From: Cellulomonas chitinilytica
GTDB lineage: Bacteria > Actinomycetota > Actinomycetes > Actinomycetales > Cellulomonadaceae
DNA length: 64,000 nt
Assembly (NCBI RefSeq): GCF_016862675.1
Contig: NZ_BONK01000001.1
Span: 485,495-549,494 of the forward strand
Direction of reading: 5' to 3'
Shown here: one piece after another, positions 26,860 through 33,884 of the stretch
Layout: every line of letters starts with the position of its first letter
Position numbering within the stretch: position 1 is the first letter of the stretch
Notes under the pieces: generated by a model
Seen by the model: the letters and a program-made list of their open reading frames with translations, nothing else
What the model was told of the DNA's origin: nothing
Database searches by the model: none
Position numbers and translations under genes: made by a program

Positions 26860-27387
26860 ATGCGCAGGTCACTCGTCGCCGTCGTCGTCGCCGGTCTCGC
26901 CGTCGTCACGCTCACGGGCGCGTCCGCCGGTGCGTCGGCGGGCTCCCCCGTCGGGTCCGGCCGGGACCGGACCCTGTCGTTCGACGTGCAGTTCTCCGGG
27001 TTCTTCCTCCTCGACTTCGGCCCGACGGGCGTCCGCGAGGTCCCCTCGGTCGCCGACCCGGACCTGAGCCCGAGCCGCGGCGACCAGATCGTCTTCGAGG
27101 ACACCCTCTTGCGCGGCGGCACGGTGGTCGGGTCCGGCAGCGGCACGTGCACCGTGACCGCGGTGGTGGCCGCCGACCCGCCGATCGCCCTCGCCTGCCA
27201 GGTGACCTACCAGCTGCCCGACGGGCAGGTGGCCGCCCAGGGTCGCGCGTCGAACGCACCCGTGAAGAACCTGGCCGTCGTCGGAGGCACCGGCCGGTAC
27301 TCCGGGGCGAGCGGTGAGCTGACCGTCACGGAGAACGGGGACGAGGCGAACACCGGGTCGCTCGTGATCCGGCTCGACCGGCACTGA
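26860..27387 (+). CDS. Secreted AOC-like barrel protein
   Basis: 175 aa. A clear signal peptide (MRRSLVAVVVAGLAVVTLTG, cleavage near ASAGA) is followed by an all-beta domain with DQIVFEDTLL, SGTCTVTAV, and AVVGGTGRYSGASGELTVTE. The last motif is typical of allene-oxide-cyclase-like/dirigent-like barrels in actinobacterial secreted proteins. No catalytic function is assigned. GGTCAGGAG precedes the ATG. It sits alone after the SNF2 gene, 80 bp away. Confidence 0.82.
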   Translation: MRRSLVAVVVAGLAVVTLTGASAGASAGSPVGSGRDRTLSFDVQFSGFFLLDFGPTGVREVPSVADPDLSPSRGDQIVFEDTLLRGGTVVGSGSGTCTVTAVVAADPPIALACQVTYQLPDGQVAAQGRASNAPVKNLAVVGGTGRYSGASGELTVTENGDEANTGSLVIRLDRH

Positions 27388-27408
27388 CCGCGGCCCCGGC
27401 CCGGGCCC

Positions 27409-27768
27409 TCAGCCGGCGGCGCGCGCCTGCGCGAACGGCAGCCGGTCGAACACGATCGTCATGCGCGTGATCCGCCCGTCGGCGACCTCGACCCGTTCGG
27501 CGCCGGGGGCGTGCGGGACGAGCGTCGTCTCGGTGTCGTAGAGCACCACGGCGGACTCGTCGTCCCCGAAGGCTCCGAGCACCTCGGTGCGGGTCGTCAT
27601 GGCCGCGAACGGGCCCATGAACGCGCGGAACGCGTCGCGGCCCACGACGGGGCCCGCGGGGGCGTCGCACACGACGTCGGGGGCGACGAGCGCCATCGCG
27701 GCGTCGAGGTCGTGGCTGCTCCACGCCCGGTGGTAGTCGAGGGCGGTCTGCAGGGCTGCGGCGGTCAT
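27409..27768 (-). CDS. SnoaL/NTF2-like protein
   Basis: 119 aa with the NTF2-like cone-fold pattern: a helical start (ALDYHRAWSSHDLDAAMALVAPDVVCDAPAG, partly quoted), FRAFMGPFAAMT, and strands ending in GRITRMTIVFDRLPF. These proteins are small-molecule binders or isomerase-like enzymes; substrate unknown. A perfect CAGGAGG precedes the ATG. It is divergent from the ECF sigma gene, which itself ends in a SnoaL-like domain, so the two may respond to the same ligand. Confidence 0.85.
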   Translation of the reverse strand: MTAAALQTALDYHRAWSSHDLDAAMALVAPDVVCDAPAGPVVGRDAFRAFMGPFAAMTTRTEVLGAFGDDESAVVLYDTETTLVPHAPGAERVEVADGRITRMTIVFDRLPFAQARAAG

Positions 27769-27836
27769 GCGTCCTCCTGAGGTGTCGGTCCGTCCCCGGT
27801 ACCGACGCCGCGCGAGCGCCTGTCGGAACGGTCTCG

Positions 27837-27842
27837 TACCGT
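27837..27842 (+). promoter_or_regulatory. Likely -10 box of a leaderless ECF sigma transcript
   Basis: TACCGT stands 7 bases before the ATG at 27850 and no ribosome-binding site is present. Confidence 0.5.
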
Positions 27843-27849
27843 CCGGTGC

Positions 27850-28857
27850 ATGACGACGAGCAGCGAGCTCGACGCGGCCCGCGCGGGCGACGAGGACGCG
27901 TTCACGGCGCTCGTCGCGCCGCACCTGCGCGAGCTGCACGTGCACTGCTACCGGATGCTCGGGTCGCTTGACGACGCGGACGACGCCCTCCAGGACGTCC
28001 TGGTGTCCGCCTGGCGTGGACTGGCGCGGTACGCGGGCCGCGCGTCGGTCCGGACGTGGCTGTACGCGATCGCGACGAACCGCTGCCTCACCGTGCTCCG
28101 CACCGGCCGGCGCCGCCCGCGGGAGGTCGCCCTGCCGTTCGACGCCCCGCCGCCCGACGACCGCACGGAGGTCCCCTGGCTGCAGCCCTACCCGGACGCC
28201 TGGCTGCCCGTCGAGCCCGTCGAGCCAGGGCCGGCGGCGCGCTACGACGCGACGGAGTCGATCGCGCTGGCGTTCGTCGCCGCGCTGCAGGTGCTGCCCC
28301 CGCGGCAGGTCGCGGCCGTCGTCCTCGGCGACGTGCTCGGCTACGCGCAGGCGGAGGTCGCGGCGATGACCGGGACGACGCCCACGGTCGTCAAGGGGCT
28401 GCTGCAGCGCGGGCGGGCGACGCTCGCCCAGCACCGCCGTGACGAGCCGCGCACCGGCCGCGACGTGCACGGGCATGTCGACCTGCACGTCGACCGTGCC
28501 GTGGCGCACCGGTTCGCCCGCGCGCTGGAGGCGGGGGACGTCGCGGCGGTCGTCGACCTCCTGACGGACGACGGCTGGCTCGCCATGCCGCCGCTCCCGC
28601 ACGTGTACCGGGGCCGGGCGTCCGTCGCGGCCTTCCTGCAGGCGGCGGGCGGCTGGCGTGCCGGTCGCCGGCTGACGCTCGCCGAGGTGGCGCTCAACGG
28701 CGAGCCGGGGTTCGTCGGCACGTCCTGGGACGGCGGCCGCGAGGTGCCCGGGGGCGTCTACGTGCTGACGACCCGCGCCGGGCACCTCGTGTCCGCGACC
28801 CGGTTCCTCGACGACCGGCTCGTCGGCCTCGTCGGGCACGAGTGCCCGCGGCCGTGA
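27850..28857 (+). CDS. ECF sigma factor with C-terminal SnoaL-like domain (TIGR02960/SigG-like)
   Basis: 335 aa. The sigma region 2 (AFTALVAPHLRELHVHCYRMLGS, DADDALQDVLVSAWRGL) and region 4 (LPPRQVAAVVLGDVLGYAQAEVAAM) are plain. The long linker has the Trp/Pro-rich WLQPYPD block of the TIGR02960 subgroup. A SnoaL-like domain follows (about 205-330), which in such ECF factors is thought to control sigma activity in place of a separate anti-sigma factor. The gene is divergent from the stand-alone SnoaL protein. Confidence 0.9.
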   Translation: MTTSSELDAARAGDEDAFTALVAPHLRELHVHCYRMLGSLDDADDALQDVLVSAWRGLARYAGRASVRTWLYAIATNRCLTVLRTGRRRPREVALPFDAPPPDDRTEVPWLQPYPDAWLPVEPVEPGPAARYDATESIALAFVAALQVLPPRQVAAVVLGDVLGYAQAEVAAMTGTTPTVVKGLLQRGRATLAQHRRDEPRTGRDVHGHVDLHVDRAVAHRFARALEAGDVAAVVDLLTDDGWLAMPPLPHVYRGRASVAAFLQAAGGWRAGRRLTLAEVALNGEPGFVGTSWDGGREVPGGVYVLTTRAGHLVSATRFLDDRLVGLVGHECPRP

Positions 28858-28878
28858 CCGGCTCCGGTCAGGCTCCGG

Positions 28879-30231
28879 TCAGGCGCACTCGTACACCGTC
28901 GCGGCAGAGTCCTCCCGCAGGCCGAGCAGCCACTCGTCGTCCGGACCCTGGACGGCGAAGAGCGCGTGGTGGTCGAGGAACTGCTCCTCGGTGTACGGGT
29001 AGGCCGCGGCGCCGTCGACGAACTCCTCGGAGGCCTCGTCGTACGTGAAGCTCGAGTCCCGCTCGTGGGCGTACACCGCGTGCGACACCGGGTTCCCGCC
29101 CGGGACGGGAACCCACACCCGCCGGCCGTCCGAGGCCGTGCCCGCGGCACGCCAGTCCGCGTCGACGTGGTCGGCCTCGGCGGCGAGGAGCGACAGGAAG
29201 CACTGCTGCGCGCCGGGCGCGCCCGACCCGTCCCTGTCGGGGTAGGCCGACGGGCGGTCGACCCCGTCGTCCCACCGGAACGACGCCACGTCCGCCACGT
29301 CGACGTCCTTCGCCTCCAGCAGGAACGCGCCACCCATCGGCGTGACGTACGCGTAGTGGAGAGGCGTCAGCCCCGGCACCACGCCGGAGGCCGGTGACCG
29401 CAGCTCGACGAGCCGCGCGCCGCCGATCTGCCGCAGCGTCCGCGACTCGCTCGGGACCTGGTAGCCCAGCGGGGACCCGCCGACCATGGACCCACCGTCG
29501 CCGTACACGCCCCGCCACTCGACGGCCGTCGTCGCGGTCGTCGTGACGCCGAAAGTCGGCGACACCCGGATCGAGGTCGGCACCGTCAGGGACTCGTAGC
29601 GCGTCGTGGTGTCGATCAGGAGCCCGGGGTGCTCGAGGCTCCCGTCGACGCGCGGGCTGCACCTGTCCGCGGACACCGGGCACCCGATGAGCGACACCGT
29701 CTCGCCCACCCGCTCGTACAGGCCCTCGATGCTCGACGACGGCCACTCGTCGTTGACGAGCGCGTAGATCGAGGCGTCCCCGTGGTGGCCGACGAGGAAC
29801 GCCCGCTGACCCCCGAACTCCGTGAGGCGCTCCGTCATGCCCGGGTCCTCCACCGGCTCCTGCCAGGTCTCCCCGGTCGACGGCGACAGCACGCGGGCGA
29901 TCCCGGCGGCGTCGTCGGGCGGGGCGGTGGGGGGCGCCGTCGACGAGGTCGCGCTCGGGGACGAGGACGGCGTCGCGCTCGGGGACGTCGACGACGTCAC
30001 GCTCGGCGTGTGGGCCGGTGCGGGCGTCCCGTGCGCGGCACCGAGCCACGCGACGACGCCGACGGCCGCGACACCGGCGACCGCGGCGACCGACTCCACG
30101 GCGTGCCGCCGCACCCGCCGGCGACGCACCGCACCACGCACCGAGCCGAACGCGCGGTCTGCCATGGCGGGCACCTGCCGCTCGAGGTCGCCGGCACCCC
30201 GGGCCAGCAGGGCGTCGAGGTCACTGTCCAT
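28879..30231 (-). CDS. Membrane-anchored protein coupled to an ECF sigma factor; putative anti-sigma factor
   Basis: 450 aa. A short cytosolic N-terminus (MDSDLDALLARGAGDLERQV), one transmembrane helix (about residues 43-65), a Ser/Thr/Pro linker and a large extracytoplasmic beta-rich domain with several Cys. It starts 11 bp inside the end of the upstream ECF gene, so translation is coupled. That arrangement and topology suggest a membrane anti-sigma or sensor protein, although I see no ZAS (HxxxCxxC) motif. The extracellular domain is unlike any family I recognise. Confidence 0.68.
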   Translation of the reverse strand: MDSDLDALLARGAGDLERQVPAMADRAFGSVRGAVRRRRVRRHAVESVAAVAGVAAVGVVAWLGAAHGTPAPAHTPSVTSSTSPSATPSSSPSATSSTAPPTAPPDDAAGIARVLSPSTGETWQEPVEDPGMTERLTEFGGQRAFLVGHHGDASIYALVNDEWPSSSIEGLYERVGETVSLIGCPVSADRCSPRVDGSLEHPGLLIDTTTRYESLTVPTSIRVSPTFGVTTTATTAVEWRGVYGDGGSMVGGSPLGYQVPSESRTLRQIGGARLVELRSPASGVVPGLTPLHYAYVTPMGGAFLLEAKDVDVADVASFRWDDGVDRPSAYPDRDGSGAPGAQQCFLSLLAAEADHVDADWRAAGTASDGRRVWVPVPGGNPVSHAVYAHERDSSFTYDEASEEFVDGAAAYPYTEEQFLDHHALFAVQGPDDEWLLGLREDSAATVYECA

Positions 30232-30772
30232 CTCGCACCTCCACGGTCTCGACCTGCCGGACGCTGATCCGCTCGACGGTGACGGCCGTGCTGCCCAGCA
30301 CCGCGTTCAGCCGCGCGATGCCGTCAGCGGTGTACCGCTTGACCGCCCCTTCGCTGAGCCCGAGCTGCGCGGCGGTGTCCGCCACGGACAGGTCGTCGAG
30401 CTGCCGGAGCACCACGCAGGCCCGCTCGCGCGGGCTCAGCGTCGACAGGGCCCGCAGGACGTCCGCGCCGGGGCCGCGCTCCTCGACGGCGAGCGTCGGG
30501 ACGGCCAGCCCGGCGAGCCGCTGCGACGTCCGCGACTCGGTGGCCCTGCGCCGCGACGCGTCGACCGACCGGGACGCGATCGCCCGCCGCACGTACGCCT
30601 CGGCCTGCTCGACCGACCGGAACCGGGCCCGCCCCGAGAACGTCGCGATCAGGGCCTCCTGCACGAGGTCCTGCGCGTCGGCCGCGGAGCCCGAGACGAG
30701 CATCGCGTGCGTGACCAGACGCGGGTAGCGCTCCCGCACCACCCGTTCCAGCAACGGCTCCCAGCTGCTCAC
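30221..30772 (-). CDS. ECF RNA polymerase sigma factor (SigE-like)
   Basis: 183 aa with sigma region 2 (VSGSAADAQDLVQEALIATF, ... VEQAEAYVRRAIASRSVD) and region 4 (LSPRERACVVLRQLDDLSVADTAAQLGLS, partly quoted; GLSEGAVKRYTADGIARL). It belongs to the SigE/SigM-like family of Actinobacteria. The GTG start follows AAGGAGCACGG. The 3' end overlaps the putative membrane anti-sigma gene. Target promoters cannot be identified from this window. Confidence 0.9.
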   Translation of the reverse strand: MSSWEPLLERVVRERYPRLVTHAMLVSGSAADAQDLVQEALIATFSGRARFRSVEQAEAYVRRAIASRSVDASRRRATESRTSQRLAGLAVPTLAVEERGPGADVLRALSTLSPRERACVVLRQLDDLSVADTAAQLGLSEGAVKRYTADGIARLNAVLGSTAVTVERISVRQVETVEVRDGQ

Positions 30773-30863
30773 CCGTGCTCCTTGACCGCGTACCGACCTG
30801 TCGAGGAGACAACGGAACACGCCCGCGCCGAGGTTGGGGGGGGGAGATCCGCGGCTGACGTTG

Positions 30864-31268
30864 CTACCCCTCGGTGCGCGGCTCCTGCTCGCCGTCGGGC
30901 CGCTCGAGCTTGCGCTCCCGCTCGCGCAGCTGCGCCTCCCAGGCCTTGAGCATCTCCTCGTGCGTCTGGTCCGAACGGCGCATCCCGGCGAGGAACTCGG
31001 GGTCGTCGTCGGGGGCGGACCGGCGGGGACGCTCGTACTCCGGGAAGCCGGCCGTGGCGGTCGACGGCCACGGCACGGTCGAGGCCCGCCGCTCGGGGCG
31101 TCCGGCGACCAGCCACGCGATGCCCCCGACGACCGGCAGGACCACGATGAGGATGACCCACACGACCTTCGGCAGGTTCCGGACGCTCGCGCTGTCCGTC
31201 TGCGCGCAGTCGATGAGGCAGTAGACGAGCATCCCGATCTCGAGCAGGTACGGCAGAAGGCGGATCAC
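30864..31268 (-). CDS. PLDc_N-type small membrane protein
   Basis: 134 aa. Two helices (about 3-20 and 33-54) joined by a short loop carry the phospholipase-D-nuclease N-terminal pattern (LLEIGMLVYCLIDCAQTD, then LPKVVWVILIVVLPVVGGIAW). A charged cytosolic tail follows and ends in a predicted coiled coil (QTHEEMLKAWEAQLRERERK). No PLD catalytic domain is attached. The GTG start follows GGGGAG. Role unknown; widespread in Actinobacteria. Confidence 0.82.
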   Translation of the reverse strand: MIRLLPYLLEIGMLVYCLIDCAQTDSASVRNLPKVVWVILIVVLPVVGGIAWLVAGRPERRASTVPWPSTATAGFPEYERPRRSAPDDDPEFLAGMRRSDQTHEEMLKAWEAQLRERERKLERPDGEQEPRTEG

Positions 31269-31432
31269 GCGGGCTCCCCAGGTCGCGCCCCGGTGGCACG
31301 ACGACCGGGGACCGCCGGGAAGGCTAGCGCCGCCGAGACGGTCCCGTCCGCGGTTCGGACCGCCGGTCACCTGGTCGGACACGCCGCCACGGGTCCCGGG
31401 CCGGCGGGCCGGGGTCGGCCAGCATCGCCCGC

Positions 31433-32200
31433 ATGACACCGACGTTCGACGAGCGGACCGACGCGCTCGTCCACGCAGCCCGCTCGCAGCCCGGTGTCGT
31501 CGGGCTCGTGCTGCTCGGCTCCGCCGCCGAGGCGCACCGGCGCGACGAGTGGTCCGACCACGACTTCTTCGTCGTCGCCCGGCCGGGTGCCGCGGACGAG
31601 GTGCGGGACGTCCGTGCGTGGCTGCCCGACGTCGACGACGTCGCGGCCCTCGCCCGCGAGGGCGAGATCGGGTTCTCCGTCCTGTACCGCGACGGTCACG
31701 TGCTCGAGTTCGCCGCCGCCACGGCCGCGGAGCTCGACGGCGCCGCGCTCGTGCACCACCGGGTCGTGTTCGACGACGGGTCGGTCGCCGCGCTCGTCGC
31801 CGCGTCGCAGGACCGGGCGGCGCGTGCGGTGGCCCTGGACCCGGCGAACGAGACGGCGCTGTTCCTCGTCAAGGTCCTCCTCGGCGTCGGGCGGGCGCGC
31901 CGCGGGGAGGTGCTGAGCGGCGGCCAGCTGGTCCGCCAGTGGGCGACGCAGCACCTCGTCCGCGCGGTCCGGGAGCGGTTGCCGTCACCGACGGACCCGG
32001 AGCGGATCGACCCGGCCCGACGGTTCGAGGCGGCGTACCCCGAGATCGGGGCGCGGCTCGGTGCCGCGCTGGCGCGCCCGGTGGAGGAGGCCGCCCGCGA
32101 CCTGCACCAGCTGTGCCGCGAGGTCCTGGAGCCCGGCTGGGACGACTTCCCGTCGGCGGGTGCCGACGCGGTGGCCCACCGGCTCGGCTGGGACGGCTGA
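31433..32200 (+). CDS. Nucleotidyltransferase-domain protein
   Basis: 255 aa. The motif GLVLLGSAAEAHRRDEWSDH followed by DFFVV is the Pol-beta-type GSxA...DxD nucleotidyltransferase signature, and the rest is helical, like ANT(6)-type enzymes. It could nucleotidylate a small molecule or protein; there is no evidence of antibiotic resistance beyond the fold. CAGCAT seven bases before the ATG hints at leaderless start. It is convergent with the MATE gene, 5 bp apart. Confidence 0.78.
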   Translation: MTPTFDERTDALVHAARSQPGVVGLVLLGSAAEAHRRDEWSDHDFFVVARPGAADEVRDVRAWLPDVDDVAALAREGEIGFSVLYRDGHVLEFAAATAAELDGAALVHHRVVFDDGSVAALVAASQDRAARAVALDPANETALFLVKVLLGVGRARRGEVLSGGQLVRQWATQHLVRAVRERLPSPTDPERIDPARRFEAAYPEIGARLGAALARPVEEAARDLHQLCREVLEPGWDDFPSAGADAVAHRLGWDG

Positions 32201-32205
32201 CGCCC

Positions 32206-33696
32206 CTACCGGCGGGAACGGCCCTCGGGTGCGGGGGCCGGCTCGGTCTCGGTGTCGGGCGCCGGGTACGGCGCCGGCAGGACGTCGCCGACGAGCGCCT
32301 CCATCGCCGCAGGCCCGCCGACGGGTCCTTCGCCGGGGGCCCCGGACGCCTGGCCGGCGGCCGCGCGCCGCAGCGGGAGCCGCCGCTGCGCGACCGCGTA
32401 CGCGGGGACGAGCAGCACGACGGCCCCGACCCACGCGAGCGGGTTGCCCCAGACGACGCCGTCGTACCCGTACGCGGCACCGAGGACCCCGGCGGCGACG
32501 AGCCGGCAGGCGAGCTCGATCGCGCCGGTCGCGGTCGGCACCACGGTGTGCCCGAGGCCCTGCAAGGCGCCGCGCAGCACGAACAGCACTCCCAGCACCG
32601 CGTACAGCACCCCGTTGACGAGCAGGTAGTGCGCGGCCATGTCGACCACCTGCTGCTCGCCGCCGCCGACGAACTGAGCGACGATCGACGGCCCGCCGAA
32701 CACCACGACGACGCCGAGCACCACCGCGACGGCGACGGAGATCCACGACCCCTGCACGACGCCCACCCGGATCCGGTCGGGCCGCCCGCCGCCGAGGTTC
32801 TGCGCGACGAACGTGGACACCGCGATGCCGAGCGACGCGAGCACGAAGACGGCCAGCCCGTCGACCCGGACCGCGGTGGTCCAGGCGGCGACGGCGTCCG
32901 CACCGAGCTCGTTGAGGCGGACCTGCACGGCGAGCGTGCCGATCGCGATGATCGACGCCTGGAAGCCCATCGGGAGGCCGAGCCGCAGGTGCCGGCCGAG
33001 GTCCGCGCGGGACACCCGCCAGTCGTCGCGGTGCACGTGCAGCACGGGCACCCGCCGGCGCACGTACGCGAGGCACAGCGTGACCGACACCGCCTGCGCC
33101 AGGACGGTCGACAGCGCCGCCCCGGCGACGCCGGTGCGCAGGACGCCGACGGCCCCGACCACGAGCAGCCCGTTGAGGACGCAGCTCACGGTGAGGAACA
33201 CCAGCGGCGTGCGGGAGTCGCCGATGGCCCGGATGATCGCGGACAGGTAGTTGAAGAACACGATCGTGCTGGCGCCGAGGAGGCTGACGACCGCGAACGT
33301 CGTCGCCTGCGGCAGCAGCTCCTCCGGGGTCTGCAGGAGCCGCAGCGCCGGGCCCGCGAGCAGCGGCGCCCCGACCGTGAGCAGCACGCTCGTCACGGCC
33401 GACAGCGCGGTGCCCGCAGCGACGGACCGGCGCACGGCGGCGTGGTCGCCCGCCCCGAAGGCCTGCGCGGTCGGGATGCCGAACCCGGACGTGAGCCCCC
33501 ATGCGAACCCGAGCAGCAGGAACAGCAGGCTGCCCGTCGCGCCGACGGCGGCGAGCGCGTCGACGCCGAGCACGCGGCCGACGACGAGGGCGTCGGCCGC
33601 CTGGTAGAGCTGCTGGACGACGTTGCCGACGAGCAGCGGCACGGCGAACAGCACGATGACGCGCCACGGGCGACCGGCGGTGAGGATCTTGGGCAC
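32206..33696 (-). CDS. MATE-family efflux transporter
   Basis: 496 aa with twelve hydrophobic helices in two halves. The MATE marks are PLLVGNVVQQLYQAADALVV near the N-terminus and the equivalent helix in the second half (GLPMGFQASIIAIGTLAVQV). It would export cationic drugs or metabolites using a sodium or proton gradient. The C-terminal 50 residues are a Pro/Gly/Glu-rich tail. The GTG at 33696 gives the family length; the upstream codons read as non-family sequence. Confidence 0.92.
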   Translation of the reverse strand: MPKILTAGRPWRVIVLFAVPLLVGNVVQQLYQAADALVVGRVLGVDALAAVGATGSLLFLLLGFAWGLTSGFGIPTAQAFGAGDHAAVRRSVAAGTALSAVTSVLLTVGAPLLAGPALRLLQTPEELLPQATTFAVVSLLGASTIVFFNYLSAIIRAIGDSRTPLVFLTVSCVLNGLLVVGAVGVLRTGVAGAALSTVLAQAVSVTLCLAYVRRRVPVLHVHRDDWRVSRADLGRHLRLGLPMGFQASIIAIGTLAVQVRLNELGADAVAAWTTAVRVDGLAVFVLASLGIAVSTFVAQNLGGGRPDRIRVGVVQGSWISVAVAVVLGVVVVFGGPSIVAQFVGGGEQQVVDMAAHYLLVNGVLYAVLGVLFVLRGALQGLGHTVVPTATGAIELACRLVAAGVLGAAYGYDGVVWGNPLAWVGAVVLLVPAYAVAQRRLPLRRAAAGQASGAPGEGPVGGPAAMEALVGDVLPAPYPAPDTETEPAPAPEGRSRR

Positions 33697-33884
33697 AGCG
33701 GACTCCGGACCGGAGGGACACAGGGGGACGTCCGCGATGGCCTTCGGCGATCGCGGCGTCCACCGACCGTATCGGCAGGTCGGACGGATGACGAAACGAT
33801 TTGATCGAGTAAGTCGAAACGATCTGATCACCGGGAACCCGGCGTACGCCCGGGCCGTGCGACAGGCGTGCGACGGGCGTCGCG

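Noticed and set aside
31433..32200. Aminoglycoside resistance gene
   Set aside because: Only the general nucleotidyltransferase motif is visible; specificity cannot be claimed.
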